Assembly (NCBI RefSeq): GCF_022346185.1
Contig: NZ_JAKRMS010000028.1
Coordinates: 1 to 35,345, forward strand
Direction of reading: 5' to 3'
Source of the DNA: Cellulomonas sp. ACRRI
GTDB taxonomy: Bacteria; Actinomycetota; Actinomycetes; Actinomycetales; Cellulomonadaceae
Length of the DNA stretch: 35,345 nucleotides
In this document: positions 1-7,727 of the stretch, one piece after another
Layout: every line of letters begins with the position of its first letter
Position numbering within the stretch: the stretch's first letter is position 1
The notes under the pieces: generated by a model
Database searches by the model: none
The model's input: the letters and a program-made list of their open reading frames with translations, nothing else
What the model was told of the DNA's origin: nothing
Position numbers and translations under genes: made by a program

Positions 1-535
1 GCCCCCCCGGTCGCCCCGGGTGCTCGACGGGCGGGGCGAGGGGGCTTAGTGAACGGTGCGCACCGCGCAGGGGGCAGGCGATGCGCACCGTCGGGAATGA
101 ACTATGGCCCTCGATGGTGCAGCGGTCAACAACCTGGCGTCCCCCGGGGTGAACGCTCACACAGCCTGGTCACAGACGAAGAGCATCGCCGCAGGTCGGC
201 TCTTGCGCTCGTGACCGAGATCACGATCCGGCGCGGGCCCGACGACGAGGGCCCCGGTGCCCGACGGGGGGCGGTGCCGGACACCGGAGACCTCGACGTC
301 GCAGGGCCTGTCAGCCGCTGCAGGCCCTGCGACGTCCTCTATTCAAGGCGCCCGCGGCACCCCACCAGCGGGCTGTGAGTGCCCACGACGGGTTCGTTGA
401 GTGGCAGGAGGCCGCGCACTGAGGGGTGCGGCCCGGCGGGTGAGCGCCAGGGAGCCCGGGGACTAGGTGGCCGTCCGCGCCGCGACGCCCGGCGATACGC
501 TGCCGGCGACCCGCCCACCGAGGGGAGGACCGCCG
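1..535. other. Gene-free left edge with hairpins
   Basis: I see no convincing gene before the OsmC-like start at 536. Short open frames here have no recognisable composition or ribosome site. Three inverted repeats are visible: an imperfect GC stem at 1-45 (arms 1-6/40-45 and 11-17/33-39), a 10-bp pair at 53-62/82-91, and a perfect 16-bp pair at 295-310/321-336. The first could be the terminator of a gene outside the window. Confidence 0.6.
295..336. terminator. Perfect 16-bp hairpin, possible terminator
   Basis: Arms 295-310 and 321-336 are exact reverse complements with a 10-base loop. No clean T-tract follows on either strand, so this may be a terminator without a U-run, or a structured remnant. 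No gene in the window ends next to it. Confidence 0.35.
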
Positions 536-949
536 GTGCCCGAGGACTTCGCGGTCACGGTCGGCGCCGGGACGCTGGCGCCCGCGGACGGCGACGGGGT
601 CGCGCTGCCCCACCGCTGGACCCCGGGCGGGGTCCGGGCGTCCGTGACGTTCACGGGCGCGCACCTGCTGCACCTCGCGGTGGCGGGCTGCGTGCTCAAC
701 GACGTCTACCGCGAGGCGCACGCCCGCGACCTGCCACTCGCCGGCGCGGCGGTGACGGCGCGCGGCGGGTTCGCGCCGGAGACCTGGGCGTCGACCGGCG
801 TCCGCTACGACGTGCGCCTCGACACCACCGCGACCGACGCCGAGGTGGCGCGGCTGCTCGCGGTCGTCGACGAGGTCGCCGAGATCCCGCGCGCCCTGCG
901 TCAGGGCGTGCCGGTCAGCCGGCCCACTCCGTCAGCTCGGACCGGCTGA
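536..949 (+). CDS. OsmC-like family protein
   Basis: A 137-residue protein of the OsmC/Ohr fold, a family of small dimeric cytoplasmic enzymes that usually reduce organic hydroperoxides with two cysteines. The family signature is seen around AVAGCVLNDVYREA, where the Cys sits at the start of the long central helix. The second family cysteine, normally in the C-terminal part, is absent: the region around RALRQGVPVS has none. The standard two-Cys peroxidase chemistry is therefore doubtful. I chose GTG 536 because an AGGGGAGG ribosome site ends seven bases before it; the in-frame GTG at 467 has no such site. The last 35 bases overlap the convergent LAL regulator gene. Confidence 0.75.
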   Translation: MPEDFAVTVGAGTLAPADGDGVALPHRWTPGGVRASVTFTGAHLLHLAVAGCVLNDVYREAHARDLPLAGAAVTARGGFAPETWASTGVRYDVRLDTTATDAEVARLLAVVDEVAEIPRALRQGVPVSRPTPSARTG

Positions 950-3548
950 CCAGCCCGAGCTTGCGCAGCGCGCGGCTCATGTGGTTCTCGACGGTCCGCA
1001 CGCTCAGGTAGAGCTGGTCGGCGATCTGCCGGTTGCTGAGCCCCTCCCGCGCCAGCACCGCCACCTCCTGCTCGCGGGCCGACAGCGCCTCGGACCGGAC
1101 GCTGCCGAGGCGGGTGACCGGCGCCCGCGCGGGCCGCGGGGTGCCCTCCTGGACGCCGAGGAACTGCTCCGCGGCGCGGGCGAGCGCCGGTGCCGTGGCC
1201 GCGCTCGTGCGCGCGACGGCCCCGGCGACGACCTGCCGGTCGCCGTCGACGAGGCCGAGCACCACCTGCGCGTAGGGGGCGAGCACCGGGACGTCCGTGC
1301 GGGCGACCAGGTCGCGGACGGCGCGGGCGCGCTCCGCGTCCAGGTCCCCGGTGCCGAGCGTCCAGCACAGCAGCGCGGGCTGCAGCAGCCCCTCCGCGGT
1401 GTACGCGCGGGCCGCCTGGCGCGCGATGCGCTGGCCGACGAGCGGCTCGCCCGACGCCGCCGCGAGGGCCGCGTGCGCCAGCGGGCGGTTGGAGCGGAGC
1501 AGCGGGTGGTCGCCTGCGGGCGAGCGGTCCAGCTCGCGCACCAGCACCTGCGCGAGGGTGAGGTTGCCGGCGTGCGCCTGGATCACCGCGCCGACGGTGA
1601 GGCCGCGGCGGTAGAAGGTGGTGCCGACCGGCCCCGGGGCGCCGAGGCGCAGCGCCGTGCTGACCGCCCGCCAGGCCGCCGCGGTCTGCGACGAGGCGTA
1701 CAGCACCTCGGCCAGCATGCTGGCGTGCACGCGGATCGCCAGGGCGTCCACCTCGTCGTAGGCGGCGTCGAGCATCCGGCGCTGCCACTGCTCGGCCTCG
1801 TCCAGCCGGTCGGCCTGCAGCAGGGCCTGGCCGCGCAGCGCCGCGAGGTAGTGCCGCGGCTCGGCGCCGGCGCGCGCCATGTCCGCCCGGTCGACGACCT
1901 CGAGCGCGGCGGCGGGCCAGCCCGCCTCGAGCAGCGCAGCGGCGCGCAGCACCGACGGCCAGCCCCGGGAGAACGGCACCAGGGCCGAGGGCTCCGGCTC
2001 GGTCGCGACCTCCGCGGGGCTCCGGCCCGCCGCGAGCTCGCGCAGCAGGCGCGTCTTCAGCCCGCCGAGGTCGGCCACCGGCGCGAGGTCGGGGTCGGGG
2101 GCCGCCTCCTCGGCGGCCCGGGACGGCGGCGGATCCACCCGGTCGGCACCCGCCCGCCCGGCTCTCGCGGCCTCCGGTGCCGCGCCCGCGGGCGCCGCCT
2201 CCCCGGGGGGCCCGTCGTCCGCGCCGCCCGCGCCCTCGGCGGCGGCCGCCACCGGCCCCGTGATCCCCGCCCAGGCGGCCCAGCGCGAGCGGTAGAACGC
2301 GAAGACGGCGCGCTCGCCGGCGTCGTCGTGCTCGCCCGGGACCACCCGTGCGAACACCTCGTCGAGCTGCTCGGCGGCCGGCCGGCGCATGAGCGCCGCG
2401 AGGTAGGCGTTCGCCGTGGCGAGGGTCGGCTGCGCCAGCCACTCCGAGCGCCGGGCGCCCTCCTCCGCGACGGCGCGCTCGTTCACCAGGCCGGCGACCT
2501 GCGCGACCCACTCGGGCGCGCCGCCCTCGCCCGACGGGGCGGCGAGCAGCACGGTCGTCAGGTCGTCGACGGGGGTGGCGGACGCGGCGAGCGCGCCGCC
2601 CTCCGTCGCCAGGTGCTCCGCGAGCCGGCGACGGCGGTACGGCGACACCCGGTCGCGCAGCGCCCGCGCGAGCAGCGGCGGCGACACGGCGAGCACCTCG
2701 CCGGCCCCCGTGAGCTCGTGCCCCACCACCCGGCCGTGGTCGGACAGCGCCGCGAGCGCCGCCGGGTCGACGAGCCGGCCCGCGACGCCGGCGGGCACGG
2801 GTCCCGCGCTGGCGAGCGTCTCGAGCGCGCTGACGCAGGCCGGCCCGAGGCCGGACAGGAAGATGTACGCGACCGCGTCCGCGGGCACCTCGCCCAGGGT
2901 GCCGTCCTCGACCCACAGCCCGTCGTGCCGGCGCAGGGCGCCGGCCGCGCGCGCGGCGTCCGCGAGCGCCACGACCGCGCGCGGGTTGCCCCCGGTCGAG
3001 GCCATGACGGACGAGGTCAGCCCGGCGTCGGCGGGGGCGCCCAGCACCGACTCCAGCAGGGCGGCGACCGCGCGGAAGCCGAACGGCTGCACCCGCACCT
3101 CGGCCGGGGCGCGCCCGAGCAGGAGGTCGCGCAGCCCGCCGCCGGGCGCCCGCAGCGGGTCGGCGGTGCACGCGGCGACCAGCAGCGAGCCGGTGCGGCC
3201 GAGCACGCGCCGGGCCACGCCGAGGCTGGCGTCGTCCATCCGGTCGGCGTCGTCGACCAGGAGCACGCTGCGCCGGGCCCGGAGCTCGTCGGTCAGCCAG
3301 TCGGCCAGCGCGGCCTCGTCCGGCACGCGCACCGAGGCCGACGCGTGGTCCAGCAGGGCGGACAGCGGCCGCGACCCGCCCGCGCGCAGCAGGATGCCCG
3401 TCACGCCGCGCCGCGACGCGTCCGCGAGCAGCCCCTCCAGCACCGTGGTCTTGCCCGCGCCGCGGTCGCCGCGCACGAGGACGTCACGACCGAGCGGCAG
3501 CCACCGCTGCGCCGCCGCGACCGTCAACCCGAAACCCTCAGCCTCCAC
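915..3548 (-). CDS. LAL-type LuxR-family ATPase regulator
   Basis: A large (877 aa) cytoplasmic transcription regulator of the LAL architecture: N-terminal P-loop ATPase, long helical TPR-like middle and C-terminal LuxR DNA-binding helix-turn-helix. The Walker A is GDRGAGKTT (residues 27-35) and the Walker B is LLVDDAD (96-102). The C-terminal HTH begins at LSAREQEVAVLAREGLSNRQ and continues through RTVENHMSRALRKLG. LAL proteins are usually activators switched by ATP and an inducer bound by the middle region; the inducer here cannot be read. GTG 3548 is chosen because GGAGG sits six bases upstream (3555-3559); the ATG at 3605 would place that site inside the gene. An Ala/Gly/Pro-rich low-complexity stretch lies in the middle of the protein. 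Its 3' end overlaps the OsmC-like gene. Confidence 0.88.
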   Translation of the reverse strand: MEAEGFGLTVAAAQRWLPLGRDVLVRGDRGAGKTTVLEGLLADASRRGVTGILLRAGGSRPLSALLDHASASVRVPDEAALADWLTDELRARRSVLLVDDADRMDDASLGVARRVLGRTGSLLVAACTADPLRAPGGGLRDLLLGRAPAEVRVQPFGFRAVAALLESVLGAPADAGLTSSVMASTGGNPRAVVALADAARAAGALRRHDGLWVEDGTLGEVPADAVAYIFLSGLGPACVSALETLASAGPVPAGVAGRLVDPAALAALSDHGRVVGHELTGAGEVLAVSPPLLARALRDRVSPYRRRRLAEHLATEGGALAASATPVDDLTTVLLAAPSGEGGAPEWVAQVAGLVNERAVAEEGARRSEWLAQPTLATANAYLAALMRRPAAEQLDEVFARVVPGEHDDAGERAVFAFYRSRWAAWAGITGPVAAAAEGAGGADDGPPGEAAPAGAAPEAARAGRAGADRVDPPPSRAAEEAAPDPDLAPVADLGGLKTRLLRELAAGRSPAEVATEPEPSALVPFSRGWPSVLRAAALLEAGWPAAALEVVDRADMARAGAEPRHYLAALRGQALLQADRLDEAEQWQRRMLDAAYDEVDALAIRVHASMLAEVLYASSQTAAAWRAVSTALRLGAPGPVGTTFYRRGLTVGAVIQAHAGNLTLAQVLVRELDRSPAGDHPLLRSNRPLAHAALAAASGEPLVGQRIARQAARAYTAEGLLQPALLCWTLGTGDLDAERARAVRDLVARTDVPVLAPYAQVVLGLVDGDRQVVAGAVARTSAATAPALARAAEQFLGVQEGTPRPARAPVTRLGSVRSEALSAREQEVAVLAREGLSNRQIADQLYLSVRTVENHMSRALRKLGLVSRSELTEWAG

Positions 3549-3560
3549 CGTCAGCCTCCG

Positions 3561-3594
3561 TGTGTATCGACCCCCGGACACGCACTGTGTCGAC
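3561..3594 (-). promoter_or_regulatory. Repeated element in LAL promoter region
   Basis: Two near-direct repeats lie just upstream of the regulator start: GTCGATACACA (minus strand, 3571-3561) and GTCGACACA (3594-3586). They are spaced about two helical turns apart, a typical layout for a dimeric activator or an autoregulatory site. This is a visual match only. Confidence 0.25.
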
Positions 3595-3781
3595 TGCGGC
3601 ACCACTCAGGGACGTGGTCGGGGGCACCTACGCAAGGGGGCCGGGCTCGGCGCGGCGGGTCGTCCGGGGCGGGTGGACACCCGCCGATCCCCACCTACGC
3701 AGCCTCCGCGGTGCGGCACCCGCGCCGCCGCGCACCCCGGGCCGGGCGGTGCGACGCTGGAGCACGCGGGGGTCCGCCGGG

Positions 3782-3800
3782 CTCCCGTCCCGGACGGGAG
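3782..3800 (+). promoter_or_regulatory. 19-bp palindrome covering the FMN reductase RBS
   Basis: Bases 3782-3790 (CTCCCGTCC) and 3792-3800 (GGACGGGAG) are exact reverse complements around one central base. The right arm holds most of the Shine-Dalgarno GGGAGG (3796-3801) of the gene starting at 3808. It could be an operator, or an RNA element that hides the ribosome site. Confidence 0.45.
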
Positions 3801-3807
3801 GAACGCG

Positions 3808-4407
3808 ATGTCGTACACCATCGGCTACTTCGTCGGCAGCCTGTCGAGCACCTCGATCAACCGCACCCTCGCGGACGCCCTGATCTCCCTGGCGCCCGAG
3901 CAGCTCGAGTTCCGCGAGATCCCCATCGGCGGGCTCCCGCTCTACAGCCCGGACCACGACGCCGACTACCCCGCCGAGGCCCGGGCACTCAAAGCCGCGA
4001 TCGAGGGCTCCGACGGAATCCTGTTCGTGTCCCCGGAGTACAACCGCTCGATCCCCGGGGCCCTCAAGAACGCGATCGACTGGGGCTCGCGGCCGTGGGG
4101 CACGAACGCGTTCGCCCGGAAGCCGACCGGCATCGCGGGGGCCTCGATCGGCAAGATCGGCACCGCGGTGATGCAGTCGTCCATGCGCGGCGTGCTCAGC
4201 TTCCTGGACGCGCCCCAGCTGAACGCCCCGGAGGTCTACGTCCAGGTCGAGCCGGGCACGTTCGCGGAGGACGGCACGCTGCTGGACGACTCCCTCGCGC
4301 AGTTCCTGCGGCACTACATGGCCGAGTACTGCGCGTTCGTCCAGCGGGTGCTCGCGGCGAACGCCCCGGGGCACATCGGCGACCCGGAGGCGATGCCGGT
4401 CGCGTGA
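3808..4407 (+). CDS. NAD(P)H-dependent FMN reductase family protein
   Basis: A 199-residue flavodoxin-fold protein of the NADPH-dependent FMN reductase family. These soluble dimers bind FMN and reduce flavin, quinones or azo compounds. Visible signatures are the phosphate-binding loop GSLSSTSINRTLA (10-22) and the family hallmark SPEYNRSIPGALKNAIDW (75-92), which binds the isoalloxazine ring. Length is typical. ATG 3808 follows GGGAGG by six bases. It is convergent with the pirin gene, with 19 bases between the stops. Pirin, OsmC-like and reductase genes next to one another suggest a redox-stress neighbourhood, but they are separate transcripts. Confidence 0.88.
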   Translation: MSYTIGYFVGSLSSTSINRTLADALISLAPEQLEFREIPIGGLPLYSPDHDADYPAEARALKAAIEGSDGILFVSPEYNRSIPGALKNAIDWGSRPWGTNAFARKPTGIAGASIGKIGTAVMQSSMRGVLSFLDAPQLNAPEVYVQVEPGTFAEDGTLLDDSLAQFLRHYMAEYCAFVQRVLAANAPGHIGDPEAMPVA

Positions 4408-4426
4408 CCGCACCGACCCGGGCGGC

Positions 4427-5425
4427 CTACGCGCGGGGCCGGAGCCGGAGCTCGGGCATGGGCGGCGCCGGCAGCGGCGCGTGCGGGTGCCCCTGCACGC
4501 GCCCGAACCCCGGCGCGGGCGCCTCCGGGTCCGCGATCTCGGCCTGCCACCGGGCCCGCGCCGCGACGACCTCGTCGTGGTCCCGCCCGATGAAGTTCCA
4601 CCACATGACGATCTGCTCGCCGAGCGGCAGCCCGCCGATCAGCAGCACCCGCGCCTCACCGGCACCGGTCGCGGTGAGGGTGAGCGCCGTCGCGCCGGGC
4701 TCCCGGTAGAGCAGGTGCGCCGGCGGGGCGTCCACCCCGTCGACCGTGAGCGACCCGGAGTCGACGAGCACCGCGTGCTCGAAGGCCGGGTCGACCTGGA
4801 ACGTGTGCGCGGCCCCGGGCCGCAGCCGCACCTCCGCGCCGACGAGCGGGCTGAACGTGCGCACCGGCGACGTGGACCCGGCGAGCGTGCCCAGGAACAC
4901 CCGCGCCTCGCCGCCGTCGAGCGGGACGACCGGCGGCACGTGGTGCTCGAACGCGGGCGGCGCGCCGCGGTCGGCCTCGGGCAGCACGGTCCACAGCTGG
5001 ACGCCGTGCAGCACCCTCGTGGCGTCGGTGGAGTCCTCGGAGTGGCTGATGCCGCGGCCGGCGGTCATGAGGTTCATCTCGCCGGGGCGGACGAGGCAGT
5101 GGGTGCCCAGGCTGTCGCGGTGCTCGATCTCGCCCGAGAACAGCCAGGACACCGTCTGCAGCCCGGTGTGCGGGTGCGGCGGGACGCGCATGCCGCCGGT
5201 CGCCGCGACGTCGTCCGGGCCGTAGTGGTCGAGGAAGCACCAGGCGCCCACGAACGACCGGGCGCGCTGCGGCAGGGTGCGGCGCACCGACATCGCCCGG
5301 ATGCCGCCGAGCGGGACGTCGCGCGGCTCGAGCAGCTCGAACCCGGCGGGCAACCCGGCGGCGCCCCCGGCCGCGCCGCCCGGGCTGCACACGCGCTCGG
5401 CGGCGACGGCCTCCAGATTCGTCAT
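4427..5425 (-). CDS. Pirin family protein
   Basis: A 332-residue bicupin of the pirin family. The N-terminal cupin carries the metal-binding set seen in pirins: H84 and H86 in PPHPHTGLQ, then H128 and E130 in GISHSED, matching the spacing of the iron ligands in human pirin. The family includes quercetin dioxygenases and redox-sensing co-regulators, so the substrate is unknown. The start at 5425 has no ribosome site but lies six bases after TACGCT (5437-5432, minus strand), fitting a leaderless transcript. The C-terminus ends in a Pro/Arg-rich tail after the second cupin. No operon partner: the next leftward gene upstream ends 33 bases away. Confidence 0.87.
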   Translation of the reverse strand: MTNLEAVAAERVCSPGGAAGGAAGLPAGFELLEPRDVPLGGIRAMSVRRTLPQRARSFVGAWCFLDHYGPDDVAATGGMRVPPHPHTGLQTVSWLFSGEIEHRDSLGTHCLVRPGEMNLMTAGRGISHSEDSTDATRVLHGVQLWTVLPEADRGAPPAFEHHVPPVVPLDGGEARVFLGTLAGSTSPVRTFSPLVGAEVRLRPGAAHTFQVDPAFEHAVLVDSGSLTVDGVDAPPAHLLYREPGATALTLTATGAGEARVLLIGGLPLGEQIVMWWNFIGRDHDEVVAARARWQAEIADPEAPAPGFGRVQGHPHAPLPAPPMPELRLRPRA

Positions 5426-5458
5426 GCCGCGAGCGTAATCTCCCGGCGCGGCGAGGGG

Positions 5459-6019
5459 TCAGCTGCTCTTCGTCAGCCGGCGGAGCACCGCGACCGCCGC
5501 GAGGCCGCCGGCGATCCACGGGCCCGCGACGATCAGCGGGTCCAGCACCTGGTGCCGGACGTCGACCCGGCCCTTCCGCGAGGCGATCGGGTGCCGCCGC
5601 GGCTCGGACAGGATCCCCGTCTCGGTGATCGGGTTGTCCGGCCGGGTGCTCGCGAACGACTTCAGGTGCTCGGTCGTCGACTCCACCCGGTCCGCGGCGA
5701 TCAGCAGCAGCCAGTGGGCCGCGCGGCCCTCGCTGAACCGGTCGTACGCGTACCGCCGGATCGCCCCGGCGGGGCCGTGCAGCGGCTGCGCGGTGCCGAA
5801 CACCGGCGGCAGCTGCGTGTGCTCGACGGACCGCTCGCGCGGGTACGGCTCCGGCTGGCGCTCCGGGAAGTCCCAGTGCGCGCCGGTGGTCAGGTCGGAC
5901 CGCTCGCGCGGGTACGACGGGCGGTCGGCGGGGTCGAGGTCGGCACCCCAGCCGGGGATGCGGGCGCGGAGCTGCTCCGGGGTCTCGGGCAGCGGCGGCT
6001 TCTCGGCGCGGTACGGCAT
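5459..6019 (-). CDS. Small tail-anchored hypothetical protein
   Basis: A 186-residue protein I do not recognise. The N-terminal 150 residues are soluble and charged, with two copies of YPRERS (in RPSYPRERSDL and PEPYPRERSVE), so there is a short internal repeat. One hydrophobic segment (PLIVAGPWIAGGLAAVAVL) lies near the C-terminus, followed by RRLTKSS, so it is probably anchored in the membrane with the bulk facing the cytoplasm. It starts 15 bases after the dehydrogenase stop with its own GAGGGGAG ribosome site, so the two are almost certainly co-transcribed. That pairing suggests it works with the dehydrogenase; the role is not known to me. The preceding frame is open but lacks a better start. 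Confidence 0.72.
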   Translation of the reverse strand: MPYRAEKPPLPETPEQLRARIPGWGADLDPADRPSYPRERSDLTTGAHWDFPERQPEPYPRERSVEHTQLPPVFGTAQPLHGPAGAIRRYAYDRFSEGRAAHWLLLIAADRVESTTEHLKSFASTRPDNPITETGILSEPRRHPIASRKGRVDVRHQVLDPLIVAGPWIAGGLAAVAVLRRLTKSS

Positions 6020-6033
6020 GGTCGTGGCTCCCC

Positions 6034-7182
6034 TCAGCCCTCGTCCGGGATGATGACCGGCTTGATCATGCCGTCGAGCTTCGACGACATCAGGTGGTAC
6101 CCCTCGGCGATGTGCTCGAGCGGGATGCGGTGCGTGATGATGTCCGACGGCTTGAGGTAGCCGTTCCGGATGTGCTCGAGCAGCCGCGGCCACTGCCGTG
6201 CCACCGGCGCCTGGTTCATCCGCAGCGTCAGGCCCTTGTTCATCGCGTCGCCGAACTTCACGGCGGAGAAGATCGGGCCGTAGGCGCCCATCACGGACAC
6301 GGTGCCGCCCTTGCGGACGCCGTCGATCGCCCAGTTCAGCGCGACCGGGGACCCGCCCTGCAGCTTGAGCTTGGCCGCGGTGACGTGCTGGATCAGGTTG
6401 CCGTCCGCCTCCGCGCCGACCGCCTCGATCACCCGGTCGAAGCCGAGGCCGTCGGTGGCCTTCTTCATCTCGACGACGATGTCCTGGTACTCGGTGTAGT
6501 TCCGGGTCTCGGCGTAGGCGAACTCCTCCGCCTTCTCGAGCCGGTAGTCGAGCTGGTCGATCACGACGACCCGGCCCGCGCCCATCAGCCAGGCCGACCG
6601 GGCCGCGAACAGGCCGACCGGGCCCGCGCCGAGCACGGCGACCGTGTCACCCTCGCGGATGTCCGCGAGCTGCGCCCCGAAGTAGCCGGTGGACAGCGCA
6701 TCCGTCATCAGCAGCGCGTCCTCGTCCTCCAGCCAGTCCGGGATCTTCTGCGGGCCGACGTCCGCGAACGGCACGCGCACGTACTGCGCCTGGCCGCCGT
6801 CGTAGCCGCCGGTCGTGTGGGAGTACCCGTAGATGCCGCCGACCGCGGTCGCGTTCGGGTTCACGTTGTGGCAGTTCGAGTACAGGCCCCGCGAGCAGAA
6901 GAAGCACGTCCCGCAGTAGATGTTGAACGGCACCATCACCCGGTCGCCGACCTGCAGGTGCTGCACCGACGAGCCGACCTGCTCGACCACCCCGATGAAC
7001 TCGTGGCCGAACGTGTGCCCGATCCGGGTGTCCGGCATCATCCCGTGGTACAGGTGCAGGTCGGACCCGCAGATCGCCGCCCGCACGACCTTCACGATCG
7101 CGTCGTTGGGATGCTCGATCCTCGGGACGTCCTTCTCCTCCACGCGGACCTTGTACGGCCCGCGGTACACCATGGCGCGCAT
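6034..7182 (-). CDS. Zinc-dependent alcohol/formaldehyde dehydrogenase
   Basis: A 382-residue medium-chain zinc dehydrogenase. Catalytic zinc ligands are C38 (CGSDLH), H60 and E61 (GHEF). Structural zinc cysteines are C90, C93, C96 and C104. The NAD(P)-binding motif GAGPVG is at 185-190, with an acidic residue at the end of the next strand (VVVIDQLD), favouring NAD. The extended middle region (FAYAETRNYTEYQDIVVEMKKATDGLG) resembles the glutathione-independent formaldehyde dehydrogenase (FdhA-like) subgroup rather than simple ethanol dehydrogenases; the substrate is inferred. ATG 7182 has GGAGGAGG nine bases upstream, better than upstream candidates. It heads a two-gene operon with the tail-anchored protein and is divergent from the lipoprotein gene. 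Confidence 0.9.
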   Translation of the reverse strand: MRAMVYRGPYKVRVEEKDVPRIEHPNDAIVKVVRAAICGSDLHLYHGMMPDTRIGHTFGHEFIGVVEQVGSSVQHLQVGDRVMVPFNIYCGTCFFCSRGLYSNCHNVNPNATAVGGIYGYSHTTGGYDGGQAQYVRVPFADVGPQKIPDWLEDEDALLMTDALSTGYFGAQLADIREGDTVAVLGAGPVGLFAARSAWLMGAGRVVVIDQLDYRLEKAEEFAYAETRNYTEYQDIVVEMKKATDGLGFDRVIEAVGAEADGNLIQHVTAAKLKLQGGSPVALNWAIDGVRKGGTVSVMGAYGPIFSAVKFGDAMNKGLTLRMNQAPVARQWPRLLEHIRNGYLKPSDIITHRIPLEHIAEGYHLMSSKLDGMIKPVIIPDEG

Positions 7183-7274
7183 CGATGTCCCCCTCCTCCG
7201 GCTCGGACACCTCAGCCTGCGCACCCCGCGCCGCGACCGCATCCCGAACGGGCGGCGGATGCGACGATCGGTCC

Positions 7275-7727
7275 GTGCCCGTTCCTCGCCGCCGCCCCGC
7301 TGCCGCCCTGCTCGGCGCGCCCCTGCTCGCCGCCGCGGCGGCGCTGACCGCCGGCTGCGGCCCGGCAGGCTCCCCGGCGGCCCCCGCGCCGTCCGCGTCC
7401 GAGCACCTCGGCGGGCAGCCGACGCCGGACGTCACCGGGGAGGTCGCCGGCGGGACGCTCGTCCGGGCGTCGGAGCCCTCCTACGAGGGGATGCCGCTCG
7501 CCGGGCGCAGCGGGCAGCCGTCCGTGCTCGGGGCCGACGGTTCCCAGGCGACGGTCGACGACCTCCGCGACGGCGACCGGGTCGAGGTGTGGCTGGTGCC
7601 GGGCGGGGTGTGCGCCGCGTCGTCCCCGGTGCAGTGCGACGTGCTGACCGTGCGGGTGACCGAGGCGGCCGCCGTCCCCACCCCGGCGGCGAGCCCGACG
7701 CCCGCGCCGACGCACCACGGGCGATGA
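7275..7727 (+). CDS. Small secreted lipoprotein, hypothetical
   Basis: A 150-residue predicted lipoprotein: charged start (VPVPRRRP), hydrophobic segment, and lipobox LTAGC with the lipidated Cys at residue 28. The mature part has a Pro/Ala linker, then a compact domain of about 80 residues containing a Cys pair (GGVCAASSPVQCDV) and a closing Thr/Pro/Ala-rich tail. No family recognised. GTG 7275 lies six bases after GACGAT, so it looks leaderless. The stop overlaps the start of the SNF2 helicase gene (ATGA), implying translational coupling between an exported and a DNA-dependent protein, which is unusual. Confidence 0.72.
   Translation: MPVPRRRPAAALLGAPLLAAAAALTAGCGPAGSPAAPAPSASEHLGGQPTPDVTGEVAGGTLVRASEPSYEGMPLAGRSGQPSVLGADGSQATVDDLRDGDRVEVWLVPGGVCAASSPVQCDVLTVRVTEAAAVPTPAASPTPAPTHHGR

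Noticed and set aside
49..378. Possible 109-residue gene at the left edge
   Set aside because: No ribosome site, no recognisable domain, and it runs through the perfect hairpin at 295-336.
981..4709. Very long plus-strand open frame opposite the LAL regulator
   Set aside because: It is antisense to a gene with clear ATPase and HTH motifs and runs through unrelated genes. Open frames of this kind are common at such GC content, and its Arg/Gly/Pro-rich translation has no domain.
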